Shown here: positions 62,683 through 64,000 of the stretch, piece by piece
How the letters are laid out: every line of letters starts with the position of its first letter
How positions within the stretch are numbered: the stretch's first letter is position 1
NCBI GenBank assembly: GCA_963576735.1
Contig: OY755190.1
Coordinates: 2,473,695 to 2,537,694 of the forward strand
Source: Bedellia somnulentella
Lineage: Eukaryota; Arthropoda; Insecta; Lepidoptera; Bedelliidae
Length of the DNA: 64,000 nucleotides
Direction of reading: 5' to 3'
Notes under the pieces: generated by a model
What the model was told of the DNA's origin: nothing
The model's input: only the letters and a program-made list of their open reading frames with translations
The model's database searches: none
Position numbers and translations under genes: made by a program

Positions 62683-64000
62683 GAATAAGCAATACTCAAC
62701 ATGTGAGCAGAACACATTTAAAACGTAAAGTATTAACACCTTAATATAAAAATATAAAGTTAATAATCACACCCCGTTCTTCTTAACTTAACTATCTACA
62801 TAGTAAATATGGAACAGTACGCAATGTAAATAAAATGATTCACTATGTCAAATCACTGGGAACAAAGAACAACTTAGCTAAGTTTATATCAAATATACAT
62901 TTTTTCCTTGCACTAAGACTACCAAAGAATAAATAAACGAACAGAGAATAAACATAGGAAGCTGTACCTAGATTTTTAATTGCGTAGAATTGACCTAGAC
63001 CACGTTTTTAAAACATACCCTTTTTATATTTTAAATTGATAAAAGAGAATGCTTATCTAAAATATTTTAATTTTCAAAATAATTAATAAATAAAATTGTC
63101 GTACCTAGATCGAACTGGTAAAGTATAGTGAGGTACTTAGCCTCAGCTGAAATAAAAAAAAAACATCTTGTGATTTTACCATATTGATAAATATTTTAGA
63201 TAAGCATTCCTTAGGCAAATTTGTTTAGTTTGATGTCTTTTATCGATTTAAAATATAAAAAGGCAATGTTTTAAAAACGAGGTCTACGCCAATTTAGACA
63301 GCTGCCATTTTTTGACAAATCAGAGGTAATAAACCTTTTTGGCCCGGCACATTTATTTCATTTCAATGAAAGTATGATCATCTAAGTCAACGCATTTTAT
63401 TTGTTAGAGAATATATTAATTTTATTAAGTTCTGGATCTTTACTTCCACTATCTTTACTTTACATAGACAAAATTACAACCAAGATTACCAAAACTAGAC
63501 CAATTTCTCTAACAAAGGTTCACCTTTCCCGTCTAAAACATTCTGTAGTGTATTCAACGAAACAAGTTAGTACGGGAGCAAGCAGATCGCGAGTGATTGG
63601 TTGAAGATAAAAGAACAAGGGGCGTTCAGAAGTTCTTTTTTTGAATGCCAGTCGCCAGTTTTTATTGTCACTTGTACGGCTTAGTAGTTCTGAACGAGCC
63701 TTGTGGATTATTATATTTCTTAGCGATTGTTTACGCACACTGCCCGTTAATGACGGGCATCTGTCCGTTTCATTTGCATACAGATTCACGAGTGAGAGGG
63801 CGCTATATTAACTTGTGTCGGTGAACACTATAGCTATAATTCGTTAGAATTGTCAACTACATCAGCGATACAAAACACAAATTGCAAACATCCGACTTGC
63901 AACAAATATCCGTGCGACAGCAGCGCCGCGCCCTCACTTTCCTAAGTCTCTTAACTTTACATTGACAACATTACTATCTAAACGGAAACCAATAGTCCAA
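62683..64000. other. Intergenic AT-rich DNA, right edge
   Basis: Holds one MITE-like inverted repeat (62983-63294). The part after 63600 is somewhat less AT-rich but shows no conserved protein that I recognise. Confidence 0.45.
62983..63294. mobile_element. Small MITE-like inverted repeat element
   Basis: GAATTGACCTAGACCACG, TTTTTATATTTTAAATTGAT and GAATGCTTATCTAAAATATT on the left recur inverted at 63183-63294 (TAAGCATTCC, ATCGATTTAAAATATAAAAA, ACGAGGTCTACGCCAATTT). About 310 bp, no coding capacity. Confidence 0.65.

Noticed and set aside
63520..63789. 89-residue minus-strand frame at the right edge
   Set aside because: No recognisable domain, no splice partner and AT-rich neighbours; could be chance.

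Overview
This is a gene-plus-transposon stretch of an insect nuclear genome, most likely a moth or butterfly. The conserved exons are fairly GC-rich and have GT-AG introns in matching phases. The introns are AT-rich and packed with short interspersed repeats ending in TATG/TACA tails, RTE-like LINE 3' ends, and a repeat segment carrying the CTGCTGGACATAGGCCT motif familiar from lepidopteran genomes. Everything here comes from reading the sequence; no database search was made, so the order-level assignment is an inference.

Four host genes were found. (1) USP32-like deubiquitinase, minus strand, only its first two exons (885-1255), running off the left edge. (2) BRAP (BRCA1-associated protein; RING plus UBP zinc finger), plus strand, 11 exons from 1939 to 22167, divergent from USP32 across 683 bp. 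(3) 14-3-3 epsilon, minus strand, six exons from 37649 down to 27719, tail-to-tail with BRAP. (4) GPN3 (GPN-loop GTPase), plus strand, five exons from 41810 to 46111, divergent from 14-3-3 epsilon across 4.2 kb. All four reading frames are intact across the splices proposed. The genes act in separate processes (ubiquitin removal and ligation, phosphoprotein binding, RNA polymerase II assembly); nothing suggests a shared pathway.

The rest is mobile DNA. BRAP intron 1 holds an unclassified DNA transposon with a frameshifted transposase-like gene and TGGCTGTGAC-type subterminal repeats (about 2269-6475). Two RTE-like LINE fragments lie at 19825-20835 and 29904-31277, and a SINE family that shares their 3' end is scattered over the window. 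A 1.8-kb foldback element (24046-25886), several MITEs, and a cluster of three TTAA-flanked MITEs with another MITE nested inside (39079-41287) follow. A DD41D mariner with terminal inverted repeats of about 500 bp occupies 47171-50175. A decayed hAT element (53817-62674) contains a young, apparently complete Ty3/Gypsy retrotransposon (54067-59930) whose two LTRs look identical.

The most unusual signals are: repeated partial copies of coding exons left in introns of BRAP and 14-3-3 epsilon; a perfect 51-bp hairpin in GPN3 intron 1; tRNA-like cores inside inverted-repeat elements; a LINE/SINE pair sharing a 3' end; and the unclassified transposon.
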